A stretch of 64,000 nucleotides of DNA from Marivita cryptomonadis (GCF_002115725.1 NZ_JFKD01000016.1:1-64000); one strand, 5' to 3'; shown: positions 52,152 to 60,959, numbered from the stretch's first letter. The notes: a model not told the origin generated them from the letters alone. Numbers and translations are program-made.

Positions 52152-52934
52152 ATGGCGCGGCCCGTCGTCGGCATCATCGGCAACCAGCATCTGATCAATG
52201 ATCAGTACCCCGCGCATGCGGGCGGGTCGATGAACTCTGAGGCGATCGCGCAGGTATCGGACTGCATGCCGCTGCTGGTGCCCGCCGATCCACGGTTCCT
52301 GTCGGTCAATGAACTGCTTGAGGTGTGCGACGGGTTCTTGCTGACCGGCGGGCGTCCCAACGTGCATCCCGAGGAATATGGCGAGGCCGAGACCGAGGCG
52401 CATGGCGCCTTCGACCGCGCCCGCGACGCGATCACCCTGCCGCTGGTGCGGGCCTGTGTCGAACGCGGTCAGCCGTTTCTTGGCATCTGTCGTGGCTTTC
52501 AGGAAGTGAACGTCGCGATGGGTGGTACGCTGCATCCCGAGATTCGCGACCTGCCGGGGCGGATGAACCACCGGATGCCCCCCGATGGCACGCTGGAGGA
52601 AAAATTCGCCCTGCGCCATGCTGTGACCCTGCAGGAGGGGGGCGTGTTCCACCGCCTGTTCGGCGCGTCCGAGGTGATGACCAACACATTGCACGGGCAG
52701 GGGATCAAGACCCCCGGCGCGCGCATCGTCATCGAAGGCCATGCGCCCGATGGCACACCCGAGGCGACGTTTATCAAGGATGCACCGGGCTTTACCCTGT
52801 CGGTGCAATGGCACCCGGAATGGGACGCCTCCAACGACCCGGTGTCGCGCCCGCTGTTTCAGGCGTTCGGCGATGCGGTGCGGGACTGGGCACAGGGCCG
52901 TGTGACCGGCGGACAACGCGTCAACGCGGTGTAA
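52152..52934 (+). CDS. Class I glutamine amidotransferase-like hydrolase (PuuD family, peptidase C26)
   Basis: A 260-residue protein with the nucleophile cysteine in PFLGICRGFQEVNVAMGGTL, GFLLTGGRPNVHPEEYGE upstream and the histidine-glutamate pair in LSVQWHPEWDAS. The family includes gamma-glutamyl-GABA hydrolase PuuD of putrescine breakdown, which would fit the decarboxylase and agmatinase elsewhere in the window, but no other puu gene is near, so the substrate is open. It is the last gene of the suf-direction run. Confidence 0.9.
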   Translation: MARPVVGIIGNQHLINDQYPAHAGGSMNSEAIAQVSDCMPLLVPADPRFLSVNELLEVCDGFLLTGGRPNVHPEEYGEAETEAHGAFDRARDAITLPLVRACVERGQPFLGICRGFQEVNVAMGGTLHPEIRDLPGRMNHRMPPDGTLEEKFALRHAVTLQEGGVFHRLFGASEVMTNTLHGQGIKTPGARIVIEGHAPDGTPEATFIKDAPGFTLSVQWHPEWDASNDPVSRPLFQAFGDAVRDWAQGRVTGGQRVNAV

Positions 52935-52952
52935 GTCTCCGTTGACGGAGAC
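52935..52952. terminator. Short hairpin at convergent gene ends
   Basis: GTCTCCGT-TG-ACGGAGAC directly after the amidotransferase stop codon and ten bases before the end of kynU. Arms are eight bases with a two-base centre. There is no T-run, so it is a weak terminator or a mRNA 3'-end hairpin. Its CCGTTGACGG centre resembles the CCGTCAACGG hairpin at 56915-56934. Confidence 0.5.
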
Positions 52953-52961
52953 CGCCGCGCC

Positions 52962-54155
52962 TCAGGTGACTGCTTTGCGCTGTTTGAATTCAGGTGTGTC
53001 CCAAAGACGGTCGCGCATGATGTTTGCCAAGATTTCGATGGCAGCGTCGATGTCCTGCTCGTTCAGGTAAAGCGGTGTGAACCCGAACCGCATGATGTCC
53101 GGCGCGCGAAAATCCCCGATCACCTTGTGCGCAATCAGCGCCTGCATCGCGGCGTAGCCATCAGCAAAGCGGAAACTCACCTGAGAACCGCGCTGTGTCG
53201 CGTCGCGTGGGCTGGCGAGGATCAGATCGGGGCAGGTCGCTTCGACCCCGGCGATGAAGCGGTCGGACAGTTCAATGGAGCGCGCGCGCAGGTCCGCCAT
53301 GTCCACATCGTCCCACGCGTCCAGTGCCGCATCGAGTGCGGCCATCTGCACGATGGGCGGTGTGCCGACCCGCATGCGGGCGATGCCCGCACCGGGTGTG
53401 TAGTCCAGATCGAAGGCGAAGGGGCTGTCATGGCCCAGCCAGCCCGAGAGCGCGGGCAACGCCATGTCGGCATGGCGCGGTGACACGTAGATGAAGGCGG
53501 GCGCACCGGGGCCGCCGTTGAGGTACTTGTAGGTGCAGCCGACCGCGAAATCGGCCTTGGCCCCGGCCAGATCAACCGGCAGCGCACCAGCGGAATGCGC
53601 CAGATCCCAGATTGTCACCACGCCATTGGCATGCGCCTTGGCGGTCAGCGCGGCCATGTCGTGTTTGCGCCCGGTGCGGTAATCGACCTCGGTGATCAGC
53701 GTCACGGCGATGTCGTCGGTGATGGAGGTCTCGACCTCTTCGGGGGCGACAAGGCGCAGCTCGTAGTCAGGCCCGAGGAGCGAGATCAGCCCTTCGGCCA
53801 TGTAGAGATCCGAGGGGAAATTGCCGGTGTCCGACAGGATCACGCGCCGGTCCGGGTTAAGCTTCAACGCGGCGGCGAGCGCCTGAAACACCTTGATCGA
53901 CAGCGTGTCGCCGACCACTACGTGACCCGGTTCCGCGCCGATCAGCCGTCCGATCCGGTCGCCCAGCCGCGCGGGCATGTCCATCCAGCCACAGGCGTTC
54001 CAGCCAGTGATCAGGTGATCGCCCCATTCGGCTGTTACGGTTTGCGCAACGCGCGCCGCGACTGCCTTGGGCAGCGGACCCAGAGAGTTGCCGTCGAGAT
54101 AGATCATGCCTTCGGGCAGGTGAAACGCGGCGCGGGTGGCGGTGAAATCGGTCAT
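52962..54155 (-). CDS. kynU: Kynureninase
   Basis: A 397-residue PLP enzyme that splits kynurenine to anthranilate and alanine. MIYLDGNSLGPLPKAVAARV, ADFAVGCTYKYLNGGPGAP (PLP lysine), TPPIVQMAALDAALDAWDDV and the C-terminal IMRFGFTPLYLNEQDI are typical. The start at 54155 (MTDFTATRAAFHLPEG) was chosen over an extension into kynA. It follows kynA by 19 bases. Confidence 0.96.
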   Translation of the reverse strand: MTDFTATRAAFHLPEGMIYLDGNSLGPLPKAVAARVAQTVTAEWGDHLITGWNACGWMDMPARLGDRIGRLIGAEPGHVVVGDTLSIKVFQALAAALKLNPDRRVILSDTGNFPSDLYMAEGLISLLGPDYELRLVAPEEVETSITDDIAVTLITEVDYRTGRKHDMAALTAKAHANGVVTIWDLAHSAGALPVDLAGAKADFAVGCTYKYLNGGPGAPAFIYVSPRHADMALPALSGWLGHDSPFAFDLDYTPGAGIARMRVGTPPIVQMAALDAALDAWDDVDMADLRARSIELSDRFIAGVEATCPDLILASPRDATQRGSQVSFRFADGYAAMQALIAHKVIGDFRAPDIMRFGFTPLYLNEQDIDAAIEILANIMRDRLWDTPEFKQRKAVT

Positions 54156-54174
54156 GTCGTCCCTTTCCGGGGTC

Positions 54175-55008
54175 TTAGAGTTTGGTCCGCAGGTGCCAGA
54201 GATCGGGGAAAAGCTCAACCTCGAGCATGCGCTTGAGATAGGACACGCCGCCGGTGCCCCCGGTGCCACGTTTGAGCCCGATCACCCGTTCCACCGTGGT
54301 CACATGGTTAAAGCGCCAGCGTCGGAAATAATCTTCCAGATCAACCAGCTTTTCCGCCAGTTCATACAGATCCCAGTAGCGGCTTGGATCGCGGTACACC
54401 TCGGCCCAAGCGGCCTGCACGCCCTCGTCCGGTTGGTGCGGCTTGGTCCGGTCGCGGCTCAGCGCGTCTTCGGGTACGGCCACAACCTGCGCCAGCCGCA
54501 TCAGCGCGCAGTCATAAAGCGATGGTTTCTCCATCTCGGCCTCAAGCCGCCCCATAAGATCGGGCCGGTGCGCATGGGGTTTGACCATTGCAGAGTTGCG
54601 GTTGCCCAGCAGAAATTCGATCTCGCGGTATTGGGCGGACTGGAACCCCGAGCTTTGGCCCAAGGTTTCGCGGAACGTGGTGTAGTCGCTGGGCGTCATG
54701 GTGCGCAGCACGTCCCATGCCGAATTGAGCTGTTCGAAAATCCGTGATACCCGCGCCAACATCTTGAACGCAGGTCGGATCTCTGCCCCCGAAAGGGTGG
54801 CGCGGGCCGCGTGCAGCTCGTGCAGCGCCAGCCGCATCCAGAGCTCCGAGGTCTGGTGCTGGACGATGAACAGCAATTCGTCATGCGCACTGCTGAGTGG
54901 GTGTTGGGCATCGAGAACCGCATCGAGGCCAAGATAATCGGTATAGGACATGCGCCCGTCAAACGACATCTGCGCGCCGTCTTTTGCGGGATCGTAAGCG
55001 TCGGTCAA
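54175..55008 (-). CDS. kynA: Tryptophan 2,3-dioxygenase
   Basis: A 277-residue heme enzyme that opens the indole ring of tryptophan to N-formylkynurenine. [40 protein letters not shown], the heme-side [20 protein letters not shown] and the C-terminal [18 protein letters not shown] are diagnostic. The start is TTG at 55008, overlapping the upstream SDR stop by four bases (TTGA), with a strong GGAGGTGAG just upstream. The formamidase step (kynB) is not in the window. Confidence 0.96.
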   Translation of the reverse strand: MTDAYDPAKDGAQMSFDGRMSYTDYLGLDAVLDAQHPLSSAHDELLFIVQHQTSELWMRLALHELHAARATLSGAEIRPAFKMLARVSRIFEQLNSAWDVLRTMTPSDYTTFRETLGQSSGFQSAQYREIEFLLGNRNSAMVKPHAHRPDLMGRLEAEMEKPSLYDCALMRLAQVVAVPEDALSRDRTKPHQPDEGVQAAWAEVYRDPSRYWDLYELAEKLVDLEDYFRRWRFNHVTTVERVIGLKRGTGGTGGVSYLKRMLEVELFPDLWHLRTKL

Positions 55009-55760
55009 AACTCACCTCCGGCGATCTGGATGGCCTGACCGTTGACGCTGCCGGACTGAGGTGCGCAGAGCCACAGCACCGCTTCGGCCACTTCCCCGGG
55101 TGCGATCAGGCGGCCATGGGGGTTCGCGCCCACCATAACAGCGCGCGCTTCGTCCTCGCTCATGCCGGTGCGGGCCATGATGCGGTCGATGTTCTGGGGC
55201 ACGATCTCGGTGTCCACATAAGCCGGGCAGATCGCGTTGAATGTATAGGGTTTGCCAAGATAGTCCGCGGCCAATCCACGGATCAGCCCCACCATCGCGT
55301 GTTTCGACGCGGTGTAGCAGGGCGCGCCCTTTAGGCCGCGCAGCCCGGCGATGGAACTGATGGCGATCACACGGCCCCAATCTGTCTGGTGCATCGACTT
55401 CAGGCTTTCTCGGATCGTCAGGAAGGTGCCGTCAAGGTTGGTCGCCATCATGTTGCGCCAGAACGCCATGTCCATCTTGTGCAGCGCCCGGCCTTCGGCG
55501 ATGCCCGCATTGGGCACACAGATTTGGATGGGCCCCCGTGCGGCAACCGCTTCGGCGATGCCCTCCACAACCGATGCTTCATCCTGCACGTCCATGACCA
55601 GCGCATGCAACCCGTGCGCGCTGGCGGCAGCTTCAAGCACATCGGCGCGGCGGCTTGTGATCGTCACCTCGGCGCCCGCGCCACGCAAGGCTGTGGCAAT
55701 GGCAAGGCCGATGCCCGTGCCGCCGCCTGTGATCAGGGCGTGTTTTCCGGTGAGTGTCAT
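55005..55760 (-). CDS. SDR family oxidoreductase upstream of kynA
   Basis: A 251-residue short-chain dehydrogenase resembling 3-hydroxybutyrate dehydrogenases: [32 protein letters not shown], the serine in [10 protein letters not shown] and Y/K in [16 protein letters not shown]-terminal [21 protein letters not shown] precedes the ATG at 55760. It is the first gene of an SDR-kynA-kynU operon; whether it acts on a tryptophan metabolite is unknown. Confidence 0.9.
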   Translation of the reverse strand: MTLTGKHALITGGGTGIGLAIATALRGAGAEVTITSRRADVLEAAASAHGLHALVMDVQDEASVVEGIAEAVAARGPIQICVPNAGIAEGRALHKMDMAFWRNMMATNLDGTFLTIRESLKSMHQTDWGRVIAISSIAGLRGLKGAPCYTASKHAMVGLIRGLAADYLGKPYTFNAICPAYVDTEIVPQNIDRIMARTGMSEDEARAVMVGANPHGRLIAPGEVAEAVLWLCAPQSGSVNGQAIQIAGGEF

Positions 55761-55844
55761 GTTGCCTCCCATAACCTTTCGGCGCGACCGTATAGGTCTG
55801 ATCGCCAGTGGCAAGATGGCCCACCTGCGAGGGCTTGCTTTTCT

Positions 55845-55862
55845 CATTCACGTTCGTGAATG
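55845..55862. promoter_or_regulatory. Operator-like dyad, ATTC-N8-GAAT type
   Basis: A perfect 18-base dyad CATTCACG-TT-CGTGAATG lies 24 bases before the start of the MBL-fold gene and 84 bases before the divergent SDR-kyn operon. The ATTC-N8-GAAT pattern is, as I recall, that bound by the sulfide/persulfide-responsive ArsR-type repressor SqrR of Rhodobacter and its relative BigR, which control MBL-fold sulfur enzymes. No such repressor gene is in the window. Confidence 0.6.
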
Positions 55863-55886
55863 TGACCCCAACAGGAGGAGCCCCTT

Positions 55887-56834
55887 ATGCGATTGACCTT
55901 GATCGTGGCCGCTGGACTGACCGCCAGTCTTGCCCAAGCCAGCGAAGACATTGCCGACAAGTATCCACAGTCAGAACTCTATGACAAACCGGTCGAAGTG
56001 ATCCCGCACGTCTTTTCGGCCATCGGAGCCACCGCACCGCCGACCTATGAGAATTCTGGCCACAACAACAACCTGAGCTTTGTGCTGACCGGTGATGGGG
56101 TTGTGGTGATCAATAGCGGTGCATCGGCCCGTCTGGCCAAGGCCCTGCATGACGAAATCAAGATGCTCACCGACCAGCCGGTGAAACTGGTGATCAACGA
56201 AAACGGTCAAGGCCATGCGATGCTGGGCAATTCCTATTGGGCCGGTCTGGGTGTCGACATTCTTGCCCATGAGGATGCCATCGCCGAAGTGGAGAAGAAC
56301 GGCGATTTCATTCTTCAGGGTATGCAGCGCTACAATCGGGACAAAGCTGAAGGCACGGAAGTCGTAGTGCCCAACCTGAGCTTCTCGGACCAGCATATTG
56401 TTGAGATGGGCGACGTGACGCTTGAGGTGCTGCACCTTGGTCCGGCGCATGATCCGGGCGATGCGCAGGTGTGGATCCCCCAATGGGGCATCGTGATTGC
56501 GGGGGATATCGCGTTTCATGAACGGATGCCGCCGATTTTCCCGGAAACTGATACAGACGCTTGGGTTGAGACTTTTGAAGGCCCGTTCACCGACCTGGGA
56601 GCCACTTATGTGATCCCCGGCCACGGACACCCGACCAATATGGCGCAGGTGACGCGGTATACCTCGGATTACATCAATGATCTTCGGGCCAAGATCGGGG
56701 CGCATATCGAAGAGGGTGGCGATCTGGCCAGCGCCTATTATGTGGATCAGTCGAACTGGGAACACCTGGATACATTCGAGGAACTGGCGACCAAGAATGC
56801 GGGTCGTGTGTTCGAGGAGATGGAGTGGGAATGA
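55887..56834 (+). CDS. Exported metallo-beta-lactamase-fold protein with altered metal motif
   Basis: A 315-residue protein with a signal peptide (MRLTLIVAAGLTASLAQAS). The MBL fold is shown by NLSFVLTGDGVVVINSGAS, LGPAHDPGDAQVWIPQWGIVIAGDIAFH and YVIPGHGHPTNMAQ, which keep the later metal-site histidines and aspartate. The first motif, normally H-x-H-x-D-H, reads VKLVINENGQGHAMLGNSYW, with Asn and Gln replacing most ligands. It resembles SoxH / quinoprotein-relay type MBL proteins of methylotrophs and sulfur oxidisers. AGGAGG precedes the ATG. The adjacent operator suggests reactive-sulfur control. Confidence 0.85.
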   Translation: MRLTLIVAAGLTASLAQASEDIADKYPQSELYDKPVEVIPHVFSAIGATAPPTYENSGHNNNLSFVLTGDGVVVINSGASARLAKALHDEIKMLTDQPVKLVINENGQGHAMLGNSYWAGLGVDILAHEDAIAEVEKNGDFILQGMQRYNRDKAEGTEVVVPNLSFSDQHIVEMGDVTLEVLHLGPAHDPGDAQVWIPQWGIVIAGDIAFHERMPPIFPETDTDAWVETFEGPFTDLGATYVIPGHGHPTNMAQVTRYTSDYINDLRAKIGAHIEEGGDLASAYYVDQSNWEHLDTFEELATKNAGRVFEEMEWE

Positions 56835-56852
56835 ACGCGGGACCGTGACCTG

Positions 56853-56959
56853 CACTTCTTCTTTTTCCAAATATGCCGGGGGAGGCGCCGTAGGCGACGG
56901 GGGCTGGCCCCCGGCATTTCCGTCAACGGAAATGCGAAGATGCGTCGACGCATCTTCGC
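56853..56959 (-). repeat. Dispersed composite repeat, copy C, followed by two perfect palindromes
   Basis: Read on the minus strand, 56914 to 56853 is GGGGGCCAGCCCCCGTC, GCC-TAC-GGC hairpin, CTCCCCCGGCATATTTGG and AAAAAGAAGAAG, the fullest copy of the composite repeat. Directly after it on the plus strand come a 20-base dyad at 56915-56934 (CATTTCCGT-CA-ACGGAAATG) and a perfect 26-base palindrome at 56934-56959 (half-site GCGAAGATGCGTC). All lie between the MBL-fold gene and betC. Confidence 0.85.
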
Positions 56960-56975
56960 CCAGCCCGGATTGACG

Positions 56976-57036
56976 CGGCTGCATGATCGCACCAGTGTCG
57001 CGCCAAATCCTGCGCGAGGGAGCGATCATGCAGCCG
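56976..57036 (+). promoter_or_regulatory. Inverted repeat enclosing the betC start codon
   Basis: CGGCTGCATGATCGC (56976-56990) and GCGATCATGCAGCCG (57022-57036) are perfectly complementary 15-base arms, 31 bases apart. The right arm contains the betC ATG (57028-57030); the RBS GAGGG is in the loop. In the mRNA the stem would bury the start codon. This is a candidate translational switch. Confidence 0.7.
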
Positions 57037-58533
57037 AACATCCTGATTCTGATGGTGGACCAGTTGAACGGAACGCTGTTTCCCGATGGCCCCGCCGACT
57101 GGCTGCACGCACCGAACCTCAAGAAACTGGCGGCGCGATCGACCCGGTTCAAGAACGCCTATACCGCCAGCCCCCTTTGTGCGCCGGGACGAGCGGCGTT
57201 CATGTCGGGGCAATTGCCTTCGGCCACAGGTGTCTACGACAACGCGGCTGAATTCCCGTCCTCGATCCCCACATATGCGCATCACCTGCGCCGCGCCGGG
57301 TATTACACAGCGCTGTCTGGCAAGATGCATTTCGTCGGCCCCGATCAGCTTCACGGGTTCGAAGCGCGGCTGACCACCGACATCTACCCCGCCGATTTCG
57401 GCTGGACGCCGGATTACCGCAAGCCCGGTGAACGAATAGACTGGTGGTATCACAACATGGGGTCGGTCACCGGTGCGGGTGTTGCAGAGATCACCAACCA
57501 GCTCGAATATGATGACGAGGTCGCGTACCAAGCCAAGCTGGCGCTCTACGATCTGGCGCGCGGAAAGGACGACCGCCCGTGGTGCCTGACCGCCAGTTTC
57601 ACCCATCCGCATGATCCTTATGTGGCGCGGCGGAAATATTGGGACCTTTACGAAGACTGTGAACACCTGTTGCCAGAAATTCCGGCAATGGATTACTCGG
57701 ACCACGATCCACATGCGAAACGGATCTTTGACGCCAATGACTGGCGCAATTTCGATATCACCGAGGACGATATCAGAAAATCGCGCCGCGCCTATTTCGC
57801 CAATATCTCATATTTGGACGACAAGATCGGGGAAATCCTGCAAGTGCTCGAAGACACGCGGCAAGAGGCGATCATCCTTTTCGTGTCGGATCACGGCGAC
57901 ATGCTGGGTGAGCGTGGGCTGTGGTTCAAGATGTGCTTTTACGAAGGCTCGGCGCGGGTGCCGCTGATGATCGCGGCCCCTTGCATGGAGCCGGGGTTGG
58001 TAACCGATCCGGTCTCCACCATTGATGTTTGCCCGACGCTTTGCGCGCTTGCAGGGGTGAGCATGGAGGAGGTGATGCCCTGGACCACGGGGGAATCGCT
58101 GGTGTCTCTGGGGCAGGGCGGCACACGCACCAGCCCGGTGGCGATGGAATACGCGGCCGAGGGGTCGTATGCGCCGCTGGTGTCGCTGCGCTATGGCAAG
58201 TGGAAGTATAACCGCTGTGCTCTGGACCCAGATCAGCTCTTCGATCTTGAGGCCGATCCGCATGAATTGAGCAATCTCGCGGGTCACGCTGACCATCAAG
58301 GCACGGTGCAGACGTTGCGCGCGAAGTCCGAGGCGCGTTGGGATTTGGCACGGTTCGATGCGGAAGTGCGCGCCTCTCAGGCCAAACGATGGGTGGTTTA
58401 CGAGGCCCTTCGGCAGGGTGGGTATTATCCGTGGGATTATCAACCGCTGCGCGATGCGTCCGAACGATTCATGCGCAATCATATGGATCTGAACGTGCTT
58501 GAAGAGGGGCAGCGTTTCCCGCGGGGGGAATGA
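57028..58533 (+). CDS. betC: Choline-sulfatase
   Basis: A 501-residue type I sulfatase that hydrolyses choline-O-sulfate to choline and sulfate, feeding glycine-betaine synthesis and sulfur supply. NILILMVDQLNGTLFPDGPA opens the metal site; the formylglycine cysteine is C51 in SPLCAPGRAAFMSG (C-x-P-x-R). SGKMHFVGPDQLHGFE, FTHPHDPY, FVSDHGDMLGERGLWFKMCFYEG and the C-terminal choline-sulfatase extension (RWVVYEALRQGGYYPWDYQP) are typical. The start at 57028 follows GAGGGAG. No betABI or choline transporter is in the window. Confidence 0.94.
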   Translation: MQPNILILMVDQLNGTLFPDGPADWLHAPNLKKLAARSTRFKNAYTASPLCAPGRAAFMSGQLPSATGVYDNAAEFPSSIPTYAHHLRRAGYYTALSGKMHFVGPDQLHGFEARLTTDIYPADFGWTPDYRKPGERIDWWYHNMGSVTGAGVAEITNQLEYDDEVAYQAKLALYDLARGKDDRPWCLTASFTHPHDPYVARRKYWDLYEDCEHLLPEIPAMDYSDHDPHAKRIFDANDWRNFDITEDDIRKSRRAYFANISYLDDKIGEILQVLEDTRQEAIILFVSDHGDMLGERGLWFKMCFYEGSARVPLMIAAPCMEPGLVTDPVSTIDVCPTLCALAGVSMEEVMPWTTGESLVSLGQGGTRTSPVAMEYAAEGSYAPLVSLRYGKWKYNRCALDPDQLFDLEADPHELSNLAGHADHQGTVQTLRAKSEARWDLARFDAEVRASQAKRWVVYEALRQGGYYPWDYQPLRDASERFMRNHMDLNVLEEGQRFPRGE

Positions 58534-58591
58534 TTAACCGTTCTTAACGCTTTCCATTGTTTGGCCATGTTTGGCTGCACATATTAACGGA

Positions 58592-59329
58592 ATGTTAAGA
58601 CATGCTTTCCTAACCGCCGCTCTGATTCTTGCCACCCCTTTGTCTGCCGGGCCGAACGGCACCATCCGCGTTGTGGATGGGGACACGTTCAAGATCGACG
58701 GCACGACAGTGCGCCTGCACGCCATCGACGCGCCGGAAACCGATCAGATGTGCGGCGATTCCAACAGCCCCGCATGGGCCTGTGGTGACTGGGTACGCAC
58801 CAAAACGCGCGAGATGTACGAAGGCCGCATTGCCCGCTGCGTCGCCACCGACACTGACCGCTATGGACGCACCGTCGCCAAATGCAGCGTTGACGGACGG
58901 GATGTTGGTGAACAATTGGTCAGCAACGGTCTGGCCTTTGCCTATCGTCAATACGGGATGGATTACGATCTTGCGGAAAAGGGCGCAGCGGTAAACGGGC
59001 GTGGGTTACATGCGACTGGCGTCATGTCTCCGGCGGCGTTCAGGTCGGCGCAACGTGCACAGGCTGGCTCTTCGACCTTGGCACGGAACACGGGTGCCAA
59101 GACTGTCACCGTCACTCGCGACACACCTGCCAAAAGCAGCTGGCTGCCCAACATCGTGAACCCGGATTGCGAGATCAAAGGCAATATCAGCCGAGGCGGC
59201 GAACGGATTTACCACGTTCCAGGGCAAGATTATTACGCAAAAACATGGATCTCGCCGACCAAGGGCGAACGCTGGTTCTGCTCCGAAGCCGAAGCGCGTG
59301 CCGCAGGCTGGAGAAAAGCGCGGAATTGA
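58592..59329 (+). CDS. Exported thermonuclease (SNase-like) family protein
   Basis: A 245-residue protein with a signal peptide ([20 protein letters not shown]). The staphylococcal-nuclease-like domain (about 20-140) has [46 protein letters not shown] and [17 protein letters not shown] linker leads to a C-terminal module (about 190-245) with [19 protein letters not shown] and [19 protein letters not shown], often found beside this domain. Likely an extracytoplasmic nuclease. The start at 58592 lacks a strong RBS; the 58 bases before it are AT-rich and may hold the promoter. Confidence 0.87.
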   Translation: MLRHAFLTAALILATPLSAGPNGTIRVVDGDTFKIDGTTVRLHAIDAPETDQMCGDSNSPAWACGDWVRTKTREMYEGRIARCVATDTDRYGRTVAKCSVDGRDVGEQLVSNGLAFAYRQYGMDYDLAEKGAAVNGRGLHATGVMSPAAFRSAQRAQAGSSTLARNTGAKTVTVTRDTPAKSSWLPNIVNPDCEIKGNISRGGERIYHVPGQDYYAKTWISPTKGERWFCSEAEARAAGWRKARN

Positions 59330-59410
59330 TCGCGGTTTGATCCGCGTCAAAGTGAAAGATGCATATCTCTGACAGTTTCACTCCAAAGACATCAGGAGAG
59401 GAGTGGTTCC

Positions 59411-59647
59411 ATGTCACATACACCGCATGAATTGGCCGACGAATTCCCGGAGCACATTGAAAAGATGAGCGCCTTGAAGCAATCGGACGCGCATTTTGCC
59501 AAGCTGTTCGACAGCTATCACGAGATCAACCGCAGCGTTCACCGCGCGGAAACCAACGTGGAGCCGATGGACGGGCTTGCCGAGACCGAGCTGCGTAAGA
59601 AACGCGGCGCGCTCAAGGACGAGATCTGGGGCTATCTGCAGAAATGA
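59411..59647 (+). CDS. YdcH/DUF465 family protein
   Basis: A 78-residue helical-hairpin protein: TPHELADEFPEHIEKMSALK, HFAKLFDSYHEINRSVHRAE and the basic ELRKKRGALKDEIW. DUF465 proteins are small, conserved and of unknown role. AGGAGAGGAG precedes the ATG. It converges on the peroxidase gene with no bases between the two stops. Confidence 0.9.
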   Translation: MSHTPHELADEFPEHIEKMSALKQSDAHFAKLFDSYHEINRSVHRAETNVEPMDGLAETELRKKRGALKDEIWGYLQK

Positions 59648-60166
59648 TCAGTCAAGCAGGGCGGTGATCGCGGAGCTCACCGGCCGAGACATCGGCCGCG
59701 CGTTCGATCCGAACGTCGCGGCCACACTGCCATCCGGCGCAATCAAAACTTTGTTGAAGTTCCACTTTGGTGTGAACCCGGATTCTGCCTCAAGCCACTT
59801 GTAGAACGGGTGCGCGGCGTCGCCGCGGATTGCGGTGATGGTGGTCATCGGGAAATCCAACCCGAAATTGACTTCGCAGAAATCCTTGACCTCTTCATCG
59901 CTGGCCAGTTCCTGCCGGAAATCGTTGGACGGAATCGCCAGTACGACAAGACCGCGCTCGCGGTAGGTGTCGTAGAGTTCCTGAAGCCCGTCATATTGCG
60001 AAGTGTAACCACACCGGGACGCGGTGTTCACCACCAGCACCGGCTGCCCGCGCCATTGCGCAAGGTCGATGTCGCCACCGTCTATGGACGGAAAGCTAAA
60101 GGTTGTCATTGCGGCCTGAGCCAGCGTCGCGCAGCACACAAGTAGGGTGGCGAGGAATAAACGCAT
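59648..60166 (-). CDS. Glutathione peroxidase family protein, exported
   Basis: A 172-residue thiol peroxidase with a signal peptide (MRLFLATLLVCCATLAQA). The peroxidatic cysteine is C52 in VVNTASRCGYTSQYDGLQ, with AIPSNDFRQELASDEEVKDF and FTPKWNFNKVLIAPDG completing the site (Gln, Trp, Asn). It is cysteine- rather than selenocysteine-dependent. Unlike cytoplasmic BtuE it appears to be sent to the periplasm. AAGGAG precedes the ATG at 60166. Confidence 0.92.
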   Translation of the reverse strand: MRLFLATLLVCCATLAQAAMTTFSFPSIDGGDIDLAQWRGQPVLVVNTASRCGYTSQYDGLQELYDTYRERGLVVLAIPSNDFRQELASDEEVKDFCEVNFGLDFPMTTITAIRGDAAHPFYKWLEAESGFTPKWNFNKVLIAPDGSVAATFGSNARPMSRPVSSAITALLD

Positions 60167-60217
60167 GAGAAATCTCCTTACGCCAAAAACTAGGTGCGTG
60201 AAGGCCAAAGGAAAGGT

Positions 60218-60838
60218 TCAGAGCGTGCGGAACACCATGACAAGTCCGCGGTCCTGCGCGTGCTCATGATCGGCGTTTTCGTAGATCGGAATGTCATGGA
60301 AGCTGACCGGAGTTATCATCCCATGGGCGGTAAACAGCGCAAGCCGCGACCCAAATCCCGCGCCATCGAACACAGGCGGGATCACCCCGCATACAAACAG
60401 CGCACCCGGACGCGCAACTCGCAGCAGTTCGGGAAAAACCTCTGGTCCGACATGGCCATGGGTGAAGGTGCCGCTGGACACAAACCCACCATAGCTTTCA
60501 TCCGCGATCGGCAATATCTGCGTAAGATCGGCGCAAATGCGATTGCGATATAGCCCCTTGGCCGCGGCTTGATCCAGCATGGCTTGCGAGATGTCGATGC
60601 CGTCGACCGCGTATCCGGGCAGATGTTCCGCCAAAAGCCCGGTGCCAGCCCCGATATCAAGCACCGGTGTATTGTCTTGCTGATGCGCACGGAACACCGC
60701 AGCGATTTCGCGTGGCGCGATATAGCCATGCCTTTCGCCAAAACTTTTGTCATAGCTTGCAGCCCAATCGTCATAGAGCGCCTTGGCGTCCGACGCACCG
60801 CGAATGCTGTAGGCCTGCTGAAGGTTGTGGTTGGACAT
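60218..60838 (-). CDS. Class I SAM-dependent methyltransferase
   Basis: A 206-residue methyltransferase: ALYDDWAASYDKSFGERHGY, SAM motif TPVLDIGAGTGLLAEHLPG, VDGIDISQAMLDQA and GGFVSSGTFTHGHVGPEVFP. The DDWAASYD opening is shared with Williams-Beuren/UbiE-like small-molecule methyltransferases. Substrate unknown. GGAGG precedes the ATG at 60838; an upstream extension of 102 codons antisense to the next gene was rejected. Confidence 0.88.
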   Translation of the reverse strand: MSNHNLQQAYSIRGASDAKALYDDWAASYDKSFGERHGYIAPREIAAVFRAHQQDNTPVLDIGAGTGLLAEHLPGYAVDGIDISQAMLDQAAAKGLYRNRICADLTQILPIADESYGGFVSSGTFTHGHVGPEVFPELLRVARPGALFVCGVIPPVFDGAGFGSRLALFTAHGMITPVSFHDIPIYENADHEHAQDRGLVMVFRTL

Positions 60839-60959
60839 GGCGGCCTCCTGTGTTGTGATCCGGTGCAGGATGGCGGTGTCAGGACTGCGGTACAAGTGTC
60901 TTGCGCCGCGCGGATCAGCGTCCCATATTTTTCCGCAGAGGTTATCGGAGGAACGCCCC

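Noticed and set aside
55971..57152. Minus-strand open frame of 393 codons spanning the MBL gene and betC leader
   Set aside because: It crosses palindromes and has no recognisable product; the plus-strand gene has a signal peptide and RBS.
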